From: CALZFJ01 sp964459845
GTDB lineage: Bacteria; Bacteroidota; Bacteroidia; Bacteroidales; Muribaculaceae
Assembly: GCA_964459845.1 (NCBI GenBank)
Contig: CAYWOC010000015.1
Span: 1 to 51,490 of the forward strand
Length of the DNA: 51,490 nt
Direction of reading: 5' to 3'
Below, in pieces: positions 51,457-51,490 of this stretch; the stretch's first letter is position 1, and every line of letters begins with the position of its first letter. A program made the translations under genes and the position numbers. The notes beneath the pieces were generated by a model. It worked only from the letters and a program-made list of their open reading frames with translations, did not search any database and was not told the origin of the DNA.

Positions 51457-51490
51457 TTGCCGGCTTGAGGGGAAAATTAGAATGGGCTCA

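Noticed and set aside
1..51490. CRISPR arrays, rRNA genes, complete tRNA genes and insertion sequences
   Set aside because: No regularly spaced direct repeats, no rRNA-like blocks, no full cloverleaf and no transposase-like frames were seen on either strand.

Overview
The window looks like a chromosomal segment of a gut Bacteroidales bacterium (Bacteroides/Prevotella/Muribaculaceae type; the genus is not resolved). Four things point there. Promoters repeatedly match the Bacteroidetes sigma-ABfr pattern TTTG/ATTG, about 20 bases, then TAnnTTTG. Secreted proteins end in type IX secretion (T9SS)-like C-terminal sorting segments. A TonB-dependent receptor sits with DUF4876 and DUF6850 partners. 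A capsular polysaccharide (CPS) locus is led by a UpxY/NusG-like antiterminator.

Layout. 1-2541: an AAA+ ATPase of the CbbX/SpoVK class behind a long leader whose closing helix contains the start codon. 2780-3787: a minus-strand lipoprotein/membrane-protein pair. 4091-14465: a probable five-gene operon (TonB receptor, DUF4876 lipoprotein, DUF6850 barrel, secreted T9SS-type protein, M16 peptidase) closed by a terminator. 14685-17834: a large secreted PKD/chitobiase-like repeat protein. 18041-19063: an in-frame fusion of xanthine phosphoribosyltransferase and guanine deaminase. 19459-21788: a secreted pair ending in a DUF4353-type beta-helix protein. 21872-24653 (minus): a ferredoxin/DUF4405 membrane protein, and an operon of two AraC regulators around a lipoprotein. 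25178-30044: TolC, HlyD and two ABC-2 permeases without an ATPase. 30248-32131 (minus): an amidase and rplU-rpmA. 32314-34952: an AraC regulator divergent from a flavodoxin and a short-chain dehydrogenase.

35244-51456 is the most notable part. A tyrosine recombinase lies next to a perfect 23-bp inverted repeat (36527-36549 / 36696-36718) around a 146-bp segment holding a TAnnTTTG promoter element. This looks like a phase-variable promoter switch that, as sequenced, faces away from the CPS genes. Downstream come the UpxY-like antiterminator, a deletion remnant of UDP-glucose dehydrogenase, a two-gene membrane/TIR cassette resembling anti-phage modules, flippase, polymerase, glycosyltransferases, two acyltransferases, a short nucleotide-sugar dehydrogenase, an aminotransferase, an initiating sugar transferase and a WbuC-type cupin.

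Three CPS genes carry G tracts of 7, 8 and 8. One of the 8-G tracts puts its acyltransferase out of frame by exactly one base. The surface glycan may therefore be switched at two levels: on/off by promoter inversion, and in structure by slippage in individual modifying enzymes. One glycosyltransferase gene also carries two strong, mutually exclusive hairpins inside its coding sequence. All family assignments come from reading the translated sequence; no database search was run.
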